Position numbers and translations under genes: made by a program
Source: CAWKEY01 sp963696315
GTDB lineage: Bacteria; Pseudomonadota; Gammaproteobacteria; Methylococcales; Methylomonadaceae
DNA: 64,000 nucleotides
Direction: 5' to 3'
Assembly (NCBI GenBank): GCA_963696315.1
Contig: CAVOJU010000042.1
Coordinates: 33,523-97,522, forward strand
Shown here: piece after piece, positions 40,086 through 49,202 of the stretch
How the letters are laid out: each line of letters begins with the position of its first letter
Position numbering within the stretch: position 1 is the stretch's first letter
The notes under the pieces: generated by a model
Database searches by the model: none
What the model was told of the DNA's origin: nothing
Seen by the model: the letters and a program-made list of their open reading frames with translations, nothing else

Positions 40086-40654
40086 TATTCTTTTACGCGC
40101 GAGACATATTCCCCGGTGCGAGTATCGACCTTGATAACTTCGCCCTGCTGCACGAACAAAGGCACTCTAACCACGGCGCCGGTTTCCAGGGTCGCCGGTT
40201 TGCCGCCGCCGCCCGAAGTATCACCGCGCACACCGGGGTCGGTTTCAATAATGGCTAATTCGACAAAATTTGCTGGTGCTACAGAAAGCGGCGCATCATT
40301 CCACAAGGTTACCGTGCACATATCCTGATCTTTTAGCCAAATTTTGGCATCGCCCACGGCTTTTTCATCGGCTTGATACTGCTCAAACGTGTCCGGCACC
40401 ATAAAATGTCTGAACTCGCCATCGTTGTAAAGATACTGCATCTCCATATCGACAACATCGGCGCCTTCCAATGACTCGCCGGATTTGAACGTTCTTTCAA
40501 TAACGCGGCCGGTTTTCAGATTTCTGATTTTCACCCGGTTAAAGGCTTGTCCCTTTCCTGGCTTGACGAATTCATTCTCAATAATCGCGCAAGGATCGTT
40601 ATCCAGCATCACTTTTAACCCGGCTTTAAATTCATTAGTGCTATAAACGGCCAT
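40085..40654 (-). CDS. efp: Elongation factor P
   Basis: Relieves ribosome stalling at polyproline. 189 residues, three beta-barrel domains. The tip loop FVKPGKGQAF near residues 31-40 carries the lysine modified by EpmA (Lys34 position). NDAPLSVAPANFVELAI and the C-terminal VDTRTGEYVSRVKE are typical. Co-transcribed with epmA and divergent from epmB with a 76-base intergenic region that must hold both promoters. No epmC hydroxylase is in the window. Confidence 0.98.
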   Translation of the reverse strand: MAVYSTNEFKAGLKVMLDNDPCAIIENEFVKPGKGQAFNRVKIRNLKTGRVIERTFKSGESLEGADVVDMEMQYLYNDGEFRHFMVPDTFEQYQADEKAVGDAKIWLKDQDMCTVTLWNDAPLSVAPANFVELAIIETDPGVRGDTSGGGGKPATLETGAVVRVPLFVQQGEVIKVDTRTGEYVSRVKE

Positions 40655-40730
40655 GTTATCCTCAAGAAATGTAAAATCCGGGCATTATAATAGACCCCGG
40701 AATCGATAGAAACCTTAAATACGCCTCTTC

Positions 40731-41742
40731 ATGTCAATACAACAAACCGAAACCCAGATCTTTACAAAAAACTGGCAACAACAGCTCGCCGAAGCTTTTA
40801 ATAACATTGAAGATTTATGCCATTATCTGCAATTGTCGCCGAATGCCTTGCCGGTGTCGTTAGCGGCTCATGAAAAATTCCCTATCCGCGTTCCGCACAG
40901 TTTTGCCGCCTGCATGGAAAAAGGCAACCCGCACGATCCTTTATTAAGACAGGTTCTGCCGGTTAACGATGAAATGCTGACCTACCCAGGTTTCAGCCAT
41001 GATCCGGTCGGCGACCTGCCTGCTGCTGCCCAGACTGGGGTATTGCACAAATATCAGGGACGGGTTCTGTTTATCAATACCGGCAGTTGCGCCATCAATT
41101 GCCGGTACTGTTTCCGCCGCAACTTCCCGTATGCTGATTTGCAGCTGAGCAAGCAAAAAGAAGATGCGGCTATCCACTATATACACAATGACAGCAGCAT
41201 TTCTGAGGTCATCTTAAGCGGCGGCGATCCCCTGTTATTAAACGATGCGAGATTAGCCCGGCTGATACAGCAACTCGGCCGGTATCAGGCATTTAAAACG
41301 TCTCCGCATTCACAGCCGGCTGCCTATCGTTCTGCCTGCGCGGATTACCGATGAATTAATGAACACCCTGTCACAAAGTGCGGCGCAAGTCATCATGGTC
41401 GTCCACTGCAATCATGCCAACGAAATCAATGACCGCGTTATTGCCGCCTGCAAGCTATTGAAAAACCACGGCATCAGCTTATTCAATCAATCAGTGCTGC
41501 TAAAAGGCGTTAATGATAATGCCGAGCAATTGTGTGCACTCAGTGAGCGCCTATTCAGCCACGGCATTATCCCCTATTATTTGCATTCATTGGATAAAGC
41601 CAGCGGAACCGGCCACTTTGAAGTTCCCGAAAGCGAGGCGCTAAGCCTGATCAAACAGGTTCAACAAGCCCTGCCCGGCTATCTGGTGCCTAAACTGGTT
41701 AAAGAACAGGCAGGCGCAGCCTCCAAGCAATACCTTTTTTAA
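40731..41742 (+). CDS. epmB: Lysine 2,3-aminomutase EpmB (frame broken once)
   Basis: Radical-SAM, PLP-dependent enzyme that makes (R)-beta-lysine for EF-P. About 336 residues corrected. The cluster motif is CAINCRYCFRRNFPY near residue 121; SEVILSGGDPLLLND follows, and the second frame contains VVHCNHANEIN, NQSVLLKGVND and PYYLHSLDKASGTGHF. One extra T at about 41301 breaks the frame; removing it gives FKTLRIHSRLPIVLPARITDEL, continuous with the family. It is divergent from efp-epmA. Confidence 0.96.
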
Positions 41743-41772
41743 CGCGGATGCACCAGCCCCGCAACGACAGCA

Positions 41773-42678
41773 TCATTCCTCTATCAGTTGCTGATTGACT
41801 ATGCCATGAGGGACATGCGCCGCCGCGACGTGCTGGGCGGCGGATTCGCAATGCCCTTTTTGATCATCAAAGAAAATGTCGGCGCCAAAAGCTTTCAGAA
41901 AAGCCCCTTTGGGCATGCCGCCCAAAAACAGAGCCTCATCAATGCGAATGCCCCAGGCTCTTAGGGTTCTGACGACACGCTCATGAGCTGGGGCGGCGCG
42001 CGCCGTCACCAGAGCCGTTCTGATTGGTGACAAGTGCGGATCAAACTGGGTCTGGATATGATGCAGGGCGCTCAGAAACTCCTTAAACGGTCCGCCGGGC
42101 AAGGGTTTTTTGGCCGCATTGCGTTCATTTTCGGTGAACACCTGCAGGCCCTGCTGCTGGTAGATGCGCTCGGACTCATCCGAAAACAGCACCGAATCGC
42201 CATCAAAGGCTATGCGCAATTGGTTATTGTGGCTGGTTATCGACGAGCCGCAAAGAATGGTGGCTGCTGCAAAACCGGCATCCAGCGTTTTGGCCACATC
42301 ATCGGCATTGGTCGATAAAAACAAATGCGCACCGAATGCTGAAATATAACTGTAAGGCGAAACTCCACTGGTAAATGCCGCACGGGTAATATTCAAACCG
42401 TGATGCGCAATCGAGTTAAAAATTCTTAAGCCGGTGTCAGCGCTGTTTTGGGAGAGCAGGATAATCTCCACCAGAGGCTCATCGGGACGATGCTCATTGA
42501 TGGCCAGGAACTTTCTGACTAAAGCAAAGCCGTAACCGGGCTCCAAGATTTCATCTTCATGTTCTACCTGATAACGGCAGAAAGCTTCCTTGCCTTGCGT
42601 TTCAAAAATTGCATGGGATTCATCCAGATTAAACAACGCCCTGGATGATACCGCTACCACGAGTTTCTGCTTGACCAT
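41773..42678 (-). CDS. Cytosolic 5'-nucleotidase (NT5C1-like family)
   Basis: 301 residues of the PF06189-type 5'-nucleotidase family, related to vertebrate NT5C1. Marks are KLVVAVSSRALFNLDESHAIF at the N-terminus, EIILLSQNSADTGLRIFNSI, RAAFTSGVSPYSYI, and the HAD-like RIAFDGDSVLFSDESE and DEALFLGGMPKGAFLKAF, FFDDQKGHC. It probably dephosphorylates nucleoside monophosphates, with substrate preference unknown. Convergent with epmB and 7 bases downstream of the SPOR gene on the same strand. Confidence 0.9.
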   Translation of the reverse strand: MVKQKLVVAVSSRALFNLDESHAIFETQGKEAFCRYQVEHEDEILEPGYGFALVRKFLAINEHRPDEPLVEIILLSQNSADTGLRIFNSIAHHGLNITRAAFTSGVSPYSYISAFGAHLFLSTNADDVAKTLDAGFAAATILCGSSITSHNNQLRIAFDGDSVLFSDESERIYQQQGLQVFTENERNAAKKPLPGGPFKEFLSALHHIQTQFDPHLSPIRTALVTARAAPAHERVVRTLRAWGIRIDEALFLGGMPKGAFLKAFGADIFFDDQKGHCESAAQHVAAAHVPHGIVNQQLIEE

Positions 42679-42684
42679 AATCAG

Positions 42685-43608
42685 TTAATAAGTTTTTCTG
42701 ACCCAAACTGAATTTAGCTTGAGGGCTTTTTTTGCCCGCTCTGCATACGCAGCGGCTTCGTTTTGGTTATTGAAACCGGACACACGCAAGCGATACCAGG
42801 TTTGATCATTGACCGCGACTTGAACGACTTCAACAGGAACCCCTTTTTTTGCGAATTCGGCCGCCTTGCTGTTGGCAAAGCCGGGCTCCCGCAAGGCCAA
42901 CAGATTGACAGACCAGTCGGCTGTAGGAGCAATCGCCGCGCTTTTGGTGTTTTTCCTGGCCGTGGCGGCTTTGGCCGTGGCCGGCTTCTTGGCTGGCTCG
43001 ACTTTCTGAGGTTCGGGTTTCTGTGGTGCGGGTTTCAGTGAAGCTTCAGTGGTTTTCTGCTTTTCCAAGACATCGATCTTGTGTTGCAGGGCCGCAATGG
43101 TTTTATTAACCACATTTTGCTTGCTCACCACATCGGTCAGTTTATTTTTGGACACAGTTGCTGATGACTTGCCCAATTCGTCCAGTTGTCCGGCCAGGCC
43201 GTCAACCTTCTGGTTTAACTGTTCAACAGCCAAATTAACATTAACCAGGTCATTTCCGGTCGTCGTTGGGGTAATAGCTTTAACGTCTTGGGCAAGCGTT
43301 GTCACAAATTCAGTTGCTTTGGCGGCCTGCGTTCTAGCGCCAAAAGCCATGATGCCCACACTGATGGCCGCAATAAGGGCTGCACTCGCAAGCGCCAAAG
43401 CAACAGACATGAAGATCGTCGCCTTCCTGGTCTTGTTATCCAGCTCCTGCATGAGTTTTTTCTGCTGCCTGTTAATCAGTTCCTGATCCAACTTAAACTG
43501 ATTCATGCCTTGTATGTCGGCGCTGACTGCATCAGGTTCAATACCTGGCAACGGATCCGGGGTTATTTTGCCAGCCGTGTCCTTGTGATTCGATTCATAT
43601 AGCGTCAC
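42685..43608 (-). CDS. SPOR-domain membrane protein
   Basis: 307 residues. A cytoplasmic N-terminus with a helical segment (LDQELINRQQKKLMQELDNK) is followed by one transmembrane helix (ATIFMSVALALASAALIAAI), a coiled coil (about 130-190), an Ala/Pro/Lys-rich linker and a C-terminal SPOR domain (WSVNLLALREPGFANSKAAE to VWVRKTY). SPOR domains bind denuded peptidoglycan at division sites. The GTG start overlaps the stop of the upstream acidic protein (GTGA), so the two are translationally coupled. Confidence 0.85.
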   Translation of the reverse strand: MTLYESNHKDTAGKITPDPLPGIEPDAVSADIQGMNQFKLDQELINRQQKKLMQELDNKTRKATIFMSVALALASAALIAAISVGIMAFGARTQAAKATEFVTTLAQDVKAITPTTTGNDLVNVNLAVEQLNQKVDGLAGQLDELGKSSATVSKNKLTDVVSKQNVVNKTIAALQHKIDVLEKQKTTEASLKPAPQKPEPQKVEPAKKPATAKAATARKNTKSAAIAPTADWSVNLLALREPGFANSKAAEFAKKGVPVEVVQVAVNDQTWYRLRVSGFNNQNEAAAYAERAKKALKLNSVWVRKTY

Positions 43609-44257
43609 CTGCGCTTGTTCAGCTTGCTCGAAACTTCATCCGCCAGTGCTTCGGCTAAATGTTCTTGCGGCAGATCAGGCTCGAAATCCGCGGTTATGTC
43701 GAAATTGGCCAGCAGGAAATCATCTTCCAGCTCATCCGGCAAATGTGCTGCCTGCATCGGCGTCTGCTCCGGCTCCGCAGTTTCTGTTACAGATGCTGGG
43801 TCCGGTAATGCTTGTTCGGCAAAGTCAACGGTAATTTCATCCAAATCATCAATTTCAGCAAGATTATCATCCGGCAAATATGACGCCAGCTTGCTTCGCC
43901 CGACTCGGATTCAAACCAGGCAGAAGGGCCAATATCATTAGATATTTCAGTTTTAGCGTCGTATTGAACGGGCTTCGTCTGTTCAAAATCATCGAACTCG
44001 TCATCAAAGCCTGCAAATTCGTCAAATTCAGGCAAGGTGATGTCTTCAACCAGTTTATCTTTTATGCCGACAGCTTGCCCGGATTCCTCAGCCACATCGA
44101 AAGCATCCCCCATCAGCAGTCTATCGATAGCATCCTCGTCATCCGGCAAGGCATTCATGTCATCAACAGACAAGAGCTCCTCGCTAAGCTCGCCATCTGA
44201 ATCATTGTCAAAGTCAATAAGGTTTTCTATTGGTACTTTAGCGCTTAAATCTGTCAT
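43605..44257 (-). CDS. Acidic uncharacterised protein upstream of the SPOR gene (frame broken once)
   Basis: About 217 residues if the two frames are joined near 43,890 (one base missing): ...FESESGEASW continuing as YLPDDNLAEIDDLDEIT. Nearly a third of the residues are Asp or Glu, with short repeated acidic clusters (DFDNDSDGELSEELLSVDD, FDEFAGFDDEFDDFEQ). No signal peptide or helix is seen. It has the look of an intrinsically disordered cytoplasmic protein. Coupled to the SPOR gene by a GTGA overlap, which suggests a joint role in cell division or envelope work. This is inference only. Confidence 0.6.
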
Positions 44258-44402
44258 ATTTCTAAAAAATGGCGAGAGGAAAATAAAATTACCAGCGGAC
44301 TTGATTATGTATCGGCAGGAAGACTATGGTTTTCTGTGATTAATATTCGTCAAGTTTCGCTTATTTGGTGATAAACTTCAAAAAAAACTTCAAAAAAATA
44401 CC

Positions 44403-44927
44403 ATGCAACTAGCGATCACTCTACTGGGCACCCATCATCATAATTTCATCGCAGAAATTCTGCCTGCCATCCGCGACTGCAAATGCAATATTGTTGAAAT
44501 CAGATCCTCTCGCCTGTCGCAGGCTACGGCCGCCTATCTATTGATCCAAGGCAACTGGAACCATATCGCCAAACTGGAAAATGCCCTGGAAGTGATCCAG
44601 AAACGGCTGGAAATTCATGTTCACACCCTGCGGCCTGAGCAAAAAGACAAAGGCAGTGACTGCATTCCCTACTCTTTGGAAACATTGTCTCTGGATCGCG
44701 AAAGTGTAATCGAGTCGGTTAGCGCATTTTTGCTCGACCGGGACATCGGCATTGAAGAAATAACCGGCAGCTGTTATCAGGCGCCCTATATCCAAACCTC
44801 CGTTCTTTCAACCAAATTCATCATTACCATCCCGCCACAACTGCAACTGTTGTCGTTGCGTGAAGAATTTCTGGATTTCTGTGATCAGCTGAACATAGAC
44901 GCCATTCTTGAACCCATAAAACGCTAG
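44403..44927 (+). CDS. gcvR: GcvR-like ACT-domain regulator
   Basis: 174 residues with two ACT-like domains: LAITLLGTHHHNFIAEILPAI and the second around DRESVIESVSAFLLDRDIGIEEI. E. coli GcvR binds GcvA to repress the glycine cleavage operon. It precedes bcp by 8 bases, the same order as in E. coli (gcvR-bcp), which supports the name. Glycine cleavage genes are not in the window. Confidence 0.85.
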   Translation: MQLAITLLGTHHHNFIAEILPAIRDCKCNIVEIRSSRLSQATAAYLLIQGNWNHIAKLENALEVIQKRLEIHVHTLRPEQKDKGSDCIPYSLETLSLDRESVIESVSAFLLDRDIGIEEITGSCYQAPYIQTSVLSTKFIITIPPQLQLLSLREEFLDFCDQLNIDAILEPIKR

Positions 44928-44935
44928 GTTTACCC

Positions 44936-45418
44936 ATGACATCCATCGACATCAACAGCCTTGTGCCTGATTTTGCGGCCGCATCCACCGGCGATAAAAC
45001 AGTTAGATTGGCCGATTACCGCGGCCGCTATGTCGTGCTCTATTTTTATCCCAAAGACAACACGCCCGGCTGTACGCAGGAAGGCCAGAGTTTTCGCGAC
45101 AATCTTGAGGCATTCACCCGCCTCAATGCCGTTATCTTGGGCGTATCCCGCGATAGCGTTCGCGTTCATGAAGGCTTTAAATGTAAACAGGCATTCCCGT
45201 TTGATCTGCTTGCCGATCAGGATGAGCAACTGTGCCGGCTGTTTGATGTCATCAAAACCAAAAACATGTACGGCAAGCAGGTTTTAGGCATCGAACGCAG
45301 CACTTTTTTGATTGATCCGGAGGGCCGGCTTGTCCGCGAATGGCGCAAAGTCAAAGTCAAAACTCATATCGCAGAAGTTCTGCAAGCACTCGAAGAACTC
45401 ACAGGCAACAAACAATGA
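44936..45418 (+). CDS. bcp: Thioredoxin-dependent peroxiredoxin Bcp
   Basis: 160-residue peroxiredoxin reducing H2O2 and organic peroxides. The peroxidatic cysteine is in FYPKDNTPGCTQEGQSFRD near residue 44. The resolving cysteine five residues later is absent (QEGQS), so resolution may use another cysteine or thioredoxin directly. GVSRDSVRVHEGF and RSTFLIDPEGRL are typical. The stop overlaps the phoH start (ATGA). Confidence 0.94.
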   Translation: MTSIDINSLVPDFAAASTGDKTVRLADYRGRYVVLYFYPKDNTPGCTQEGQSFRDNLEAFTRLNAVILGVSRDSVRVHEGFKCKQAFPFDLLADQDEQLCRLFDVIKTKNMYGKQVLGIERSTFLIDPEGRLVREWRKVKVKTHIAEVLQALEELTGNKQ

Positions 45419-46833
45419 ATATTAAAACTACATCCGGTAAAAAACTGTTTGTCCTGGATACCAATGTGCTCATGCACGATCCCACCGCGATTTTCCGTTT
45501 TCAGGAACATGACATTTTCATCCCCATGATTGTCCTGGAAGAACTCGATCACTCCAAAAAAGGCATATCCGAAGTCGCCCGCAACGTCAGGCAAGTCAGC
45601 CGATTTCTTGACGAGCTGATTCACGATGCCAATCAAAAAACCATCAACGACGGCCTGCCCTTATCGCGCATAGAACACGGCCCGACCGCGGAAATGGCTG
45701 AAGGCGGTGGCCGTTTATACTTCCAGACCAGCGCCATGACGGCACTACTGCCTGAGAACATGCCCGGCAACATTGCCGATAATTCCATACTCAGCATCGT
45801 CTTGGCGCTCACCAAAGAACTCCCCGGTACCCATGTCATATTGGTGTCCAAAGACATCAACATGCGCATCAAGGCAGCCACTTTGGAACTGCCCGCGGAA
45901 GACTACCACAACGACCAAACGCTGGAAGACATTGACCTGTTGTACAGCGGGGCCAGCGCTTTGGCCAGCGACTTCTGGGATGTGCACGGCACCAAAATGG
46001 AATCCTGGCAGGAAAAAGATCGCACCTTTTACAAACTTGAAGATCCCCTGGTTGCGGAATGGTACCCGAACCAGTATTTATACATGGAAGACGAATCCAA
46101 TTTCGAAGCCATCGTCAGATCCTGTGAAGGGCATGTCGCCATCCTTGAGCTGGCGCGCGATTATCGCACCAAACACAACAATATCTGGGGCATTAACGCC
46201 AGAAACCGGGAGCAAAATTTTGCCCTCAACGTCTTGTTGGATCCCGACATTGATTTTGTCACCCTGCTGGGCACCGCCGGCACCGGCAAGACGCTGCTGG
46301 CGCTGGCCGCCGGATTGACCATGACCATGGAGCATAAAATTTACCAGGAAATTGTCATGACCCGGGAAACTGTCCCGGTCGGCGAAGATATAGGATTTTT
46401 GCCCGGCACCGAAGAAGAAAAAATGGCGCCGTGGATGGGCGCATTAATTGACAATCTTGAGCTGCTTGGCAGCCGCACCGGACATACGGAATGGGAACAA
46501 GGCGCCAGCGCCAATATCCTCATGAACCGGGTCAAAATACGCTCACTTAATTTTATGCGCGGGCGCACCTTTCTGAATCGTTTTCTGATCATTGACGAAG
46601 CCCAGAATCTGACCTCAAAACAAATGAAAACCCTGATAACGCGTGCCGGCCCGGGCACCAAAATCATCTGTATCGGCAACTTGTCGCAAATAGACACGCC
46701 GTATTTAACGGCGACAACCTCGGGTTTAACCTACGTGGTCGATCGTTTTAAGACCTGGCCTCACGGTGCGCATATCACCCTGCGCAGGGGGGAACGCTCG
46801 CGTTTGGCTGATTATGCTTCTGATATTTTATAA
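45415..46833 (+). CDS. PIN-PhoH2 type ATPase/ribonuclease
   Basis: 472 residues combining an N-terminal PIN nuclease domain (KLFVLDTNVLMHDPTAIF, then IVLEELDHSKKG, with acidic active-site residues) and a C-terminal PhoH ATPase: Walker A LLGTAGTGKTLLALAAGL near residue 285, MTRETVPVGEDIGFLPG, and Walker B FLIIDEAQNLTSKQMKTLITR. Family members are described as RNA helicase/ribonucleases, some paired with toxin-antitoxin-like genes; no small antitoxin precedes it here. Start chosen at 45415, which overlaps the bcp stop by four bases. Confidence 0.92.
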   Translation: MNIKTTSGKKLFVLDTNVLMHDPTAIFRFQEHDIFIPMIVLEELDHSKKGISEVARNVRQVSRFLDELIHDANQKTINDGLPLSRIEHGPTAEMAEGGGRLYFQTSAMTALLPENMPGNIADNSILSIVLALTKELPGTHVILVSKDINMRIKAATLELPAEDYHNDQTLEDIDLLYSGASALASDFWDVHGTKMESWQEKDRTFYKLEDPLVAEWYPNQYLYMEDESNFEAIVRSCEGHVAILELARDYRTKHNNIWGINARNREQNFALNVLLDPDIDFVTLLGTAGTGKTLLALAAGLTMTMEHKIYQEIVMTRETVPVGEDIGFLPGTEEEKMAPWMGALIDNLELLGSRTGHTEWEQGASANILMNRVKIRSLNFMRGRTFLNRFLIIDEAQNLTSKQMKTLITRAGPGTKIICIGNLSQIDTPYLTATTSGLTYVVDRFKTWPHGAHITLRRGERSRLADYASDIL

Positions 46834-46875
46834 ACAAGCCAATTGGCCGGAGCGGCGTAACGCCGCCCGCGACTG

Positions 46876-47982
46876 TCAACAATTGGTAATGGCATTGTAA
46901 TTTCTATCGCCAAGCCTCGGCCAAGCGGTCAGCACGGCTTTGACCACGGTTGCCAAGGGAATGGCAAGAAACACGCCCCAAAAGCCCCACAGTCCGCCAA
47001 AAAACAGGATGGCGACGATAATCGATATCGGATGCAAATTCACCGCTTCGGAAAACAGCACCGGCACCAGAATCACGCCGTCAAAGGCTTGAATGATCGA
47101 ATAGGCAATAACCACGTACATAAATTCGTCACCGGCCAATCCCCACTCAAAATAGGCAACGCCCAGCACTGGAAACGTGACCAAAGTTGCGCCCACATAA
47201 GGGATCACCACCGACAAGCCCATCAAGACGGCCAGCAACAAGGCATAATTTAAATTCATCCAGGCGAAAGCCAGATAACTCAGCGCCCAGAGAATAAAGA
47301 CTTCAGCCAGTTTTCCGCGCACATAGTTGCCGATCTGCATATTGACTTCCTCCCAAACGCGCACACTTAAATGCCGGTCTCTGGGCATAAACTGCAGAAA
47401 CCAGGCAATCAGCAGGTTTTTATCCTTTAAAAAGAAAAAAATCATCATCGGCACCAGAAACAGATAAATCATCGCACTGACCAAGCCAACCACGGACGCC
47501 GCCGAGATCGATAACACGTTCTGGCCGTAGGTTAACAATTCCTTCTGTACGACCAGCAATATCTGCCTGATCTTGTCTTCCGAAATTAATTGCGGATACA
47601 TTTCCGGCCAGCGCATGATTTCCTTCTCGGCTTGATCAATAATTGCCGGCACATGCTGAATAAGTTCAACTGCTTGCTGATACACCATGGGCATAAGGTA
47701 AAACAGGAAAAAACCCAGACAGGCCATAAAAGCAGAAAACACCAGATAAACCGAGGGCAAGCGCGGGATATTGATGCGTTCCAAAGCCGCCACCAAGTCT
47801 TCCAGTAAATATGCCAGTACGATAGAGGCAAAAACCGGCATCAATAGGCCAGATAATGAATAAATCAGCACAAAACTGGCAATTAAAATAACGGCCAGCG
47901 CGATCGCTTGGGAGTTAGGCAAAAACCGCCGGATACGGCCGCCAATATGACTTAAATTGATAAATTGGGCTTGTGAGGTCAT
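46876..47982 (-). CDS. AI-2E family (PerM-like) transporter
   Basis: 368 residues with about seven to eight hydrophobic helices (ALAVILIASFVLIYSLSGLL, FASIVLAYLLEDLVAAL, FLFYLMPMVYQQAVELIQ, and LLLAVLMGLSVVIPYVGATL). The conserved PYVGA segment and the ending FFGGLWGFWGVFLAIPLATVVKAVL mark the family. Members include Na+/H+ antiporters and a quorum-signal exporter; the substrate here is unknown. Convergent with phoH. Confidence 0.9.
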   Translation of the reverse strand: MTSQAQFINLSHIGGRIRRFLPNSQAIALAVILIASFVLIYSLSGLLMPVFASIVLAYLLEDLVAALERINIPRLPSVYLVFSAFMACLGFFLFYLMPMVYQQAVELIQHVPAIIDQAEKEIMRWPEMYPQLISEDKIRQILLVVQKELLTYGQNVLSISAASVVGLVSAMIYLFLVPMMIFFFLKDKNLLIAWFLQFMPRDRHLSVRVWEEVNMQIGNYVRGKLAEVFILWALSYLAFAWMNLNYALLLAVLMGLSVVIPYVGATLVTFPVLGVAYFEWGLAGDEFMYVVIAYSIIQAFDGVILVPVLFSEAVNLHPISIIVAILFFGGLWGFWGVFLAIPLATVVKAVLTAWPRLGDRNYNAITNC

Positions 47983-48110
47983 TTACGGGTCAAAATATAA
48001 TGCTAGCTAGCGACAACGGTTTTTATACCGGCTTTCTCCGGAAGAAAAGGTGCCGGATATTCTACAGCCAATGTATGCTCAGGCCGCGATTTAGTTGCAC
48101 TCATCGTTTA

Positions 48111-49094
48111 TTATTCCGATAAACAGACTTCATCCCGGCATTGATGAACCTCAATGGTGATATGCGAGAGCCCATGAAAATCGCTTAACAACGCTTTGTA
48201 GTAATCCGGTGTTTTGGGCGTATGCGATACCAAAGAAATAATGACGGCGAAATGACTGGGGCCAACGCGCCAGATGTGCAGATCAGAAACACGATTATCG
48301 GCATCGCTCTCAATTTTTTCCTTGATGGCCGTCTTGTATGTCGAATCAATGCTCTCATCCAACAGCAGCGGACTGGTTTCTTGCATCAGCACCACAGACC
48401 AGCGCGTAATAACCAACGCACCCACCATGCCCATCACCGGATCCAGCCAGTTCCAGCCGTAATATTTTCCGGCTGTCAGCGCGATAATGGCCAAAACAGA
48501 AGTCAGCGCATCGGCCAGCACATGCAGATATGCCGCCTTGAGATTATGATCATGGTGGTGATGCTCATGTGAGTGCTGATGTGCATGTGCAGCCTCATAT
48601 CGACTCTTGGGTTTATTTTTATGTTTAGGAGCAGGGTGATGATGGTCTCGAAGCAGCAAGGCGCAAATCAGATTGATCAACAGCCCAAAACTGGCCACGG
48701 CAATCGCTTCATTAAAATGGATGATGTGCGGTGTAAACAGGCGCTCACCAGACTCAATCAACATCATTAAAGCGACAACCCCCAGGGCCACAGAGCTGGC
48801 AAATCCGCCCAATACCCCAACCTTGCCGGGACTAAAGGCAAAGGTATCATCATGGGCATGAATGCGGGAATAACGATACGCAAACAGGGTGATCATAAAG
48901 GCGGCAACATGGGTGCCCATGTGCCAGCCGTCGGCCAGCAATGCCATGGAACCAAACAGGGAACCGGCGGTTATTTCCAGCACCATGGTCAGAAAAGTCA
49001 GCACAAGTACCAGTTTCGTGCGCCGTTCACCTTTGTTGTGAATGACCGCAAAATCATGATCATGGTGCAAAGCATTTAATAGGCGTGCGTGCAT
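48111..49094 (-). CDS. Cation diffusion facilitator, DmeF-like
   Basis: 327 residues, six transmembrane helices. Metal site A is in MALLADGWHMGTHV (family HxxxD/DxxxH pattern) and VLADALTSVLAIIAL. A histidine-rich cytoplasmic loop (HAHQHSHEHHHHDH, near residue 172) and a His-Asp-rich N-terminus are typical of Co/Ni or Zn efflux proteins of the DmeF group. The C-terminal domain has VSDLHIWRVGPSHFAVIISLV. Exports divalent metal from the cytoplasm in exchange for protons. Confidence 0.9.
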   Translation of the reverse strand: MHARLLNALHHDHDFAVIHNKGERRTKLVLVLTFLTMVLEITAGSLFGSMALLADGWHMGTHVAAFMITLFAYRYSRIHAHDDTFAFSPGKVGVLGGFASSVALGVVALMMLIESGERLFTPHIIHFNEAIAVASFGLLINLICALLLRDHHHPAPKHKNKPKSRYEAAHAHQHSHEHHHHDHNLKAAYLHVLADALTSVLAIIALTAGKYYGWNWLDPVMGMVGALVITRWSVVLMQETSPLLLDESIDSTYKTAIKEKIESDADNRVSDLHIWRVGPSHFAVIISLVSHTPKTPDYYKALLSDFHGLSHITIEVHQCRDEVCLSE

Positions 49095-49202
49095 GGTGTA
49101 CCTGTTTTTTTCAAATCTATTGCAAATTGGGTTTGATCTTTATAGCTAACACCGCCGCCCTACCCCGTTAAGCAAGCGTGCGCTGTACGCGGATAGAACG
49201 GC

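Noticed and set aside
44101..44200. CRISPR-like or tandem repeat in the acidic gene
   Set aside because: The repeated look comes from acidic codons; unit length and spacing are irregular.
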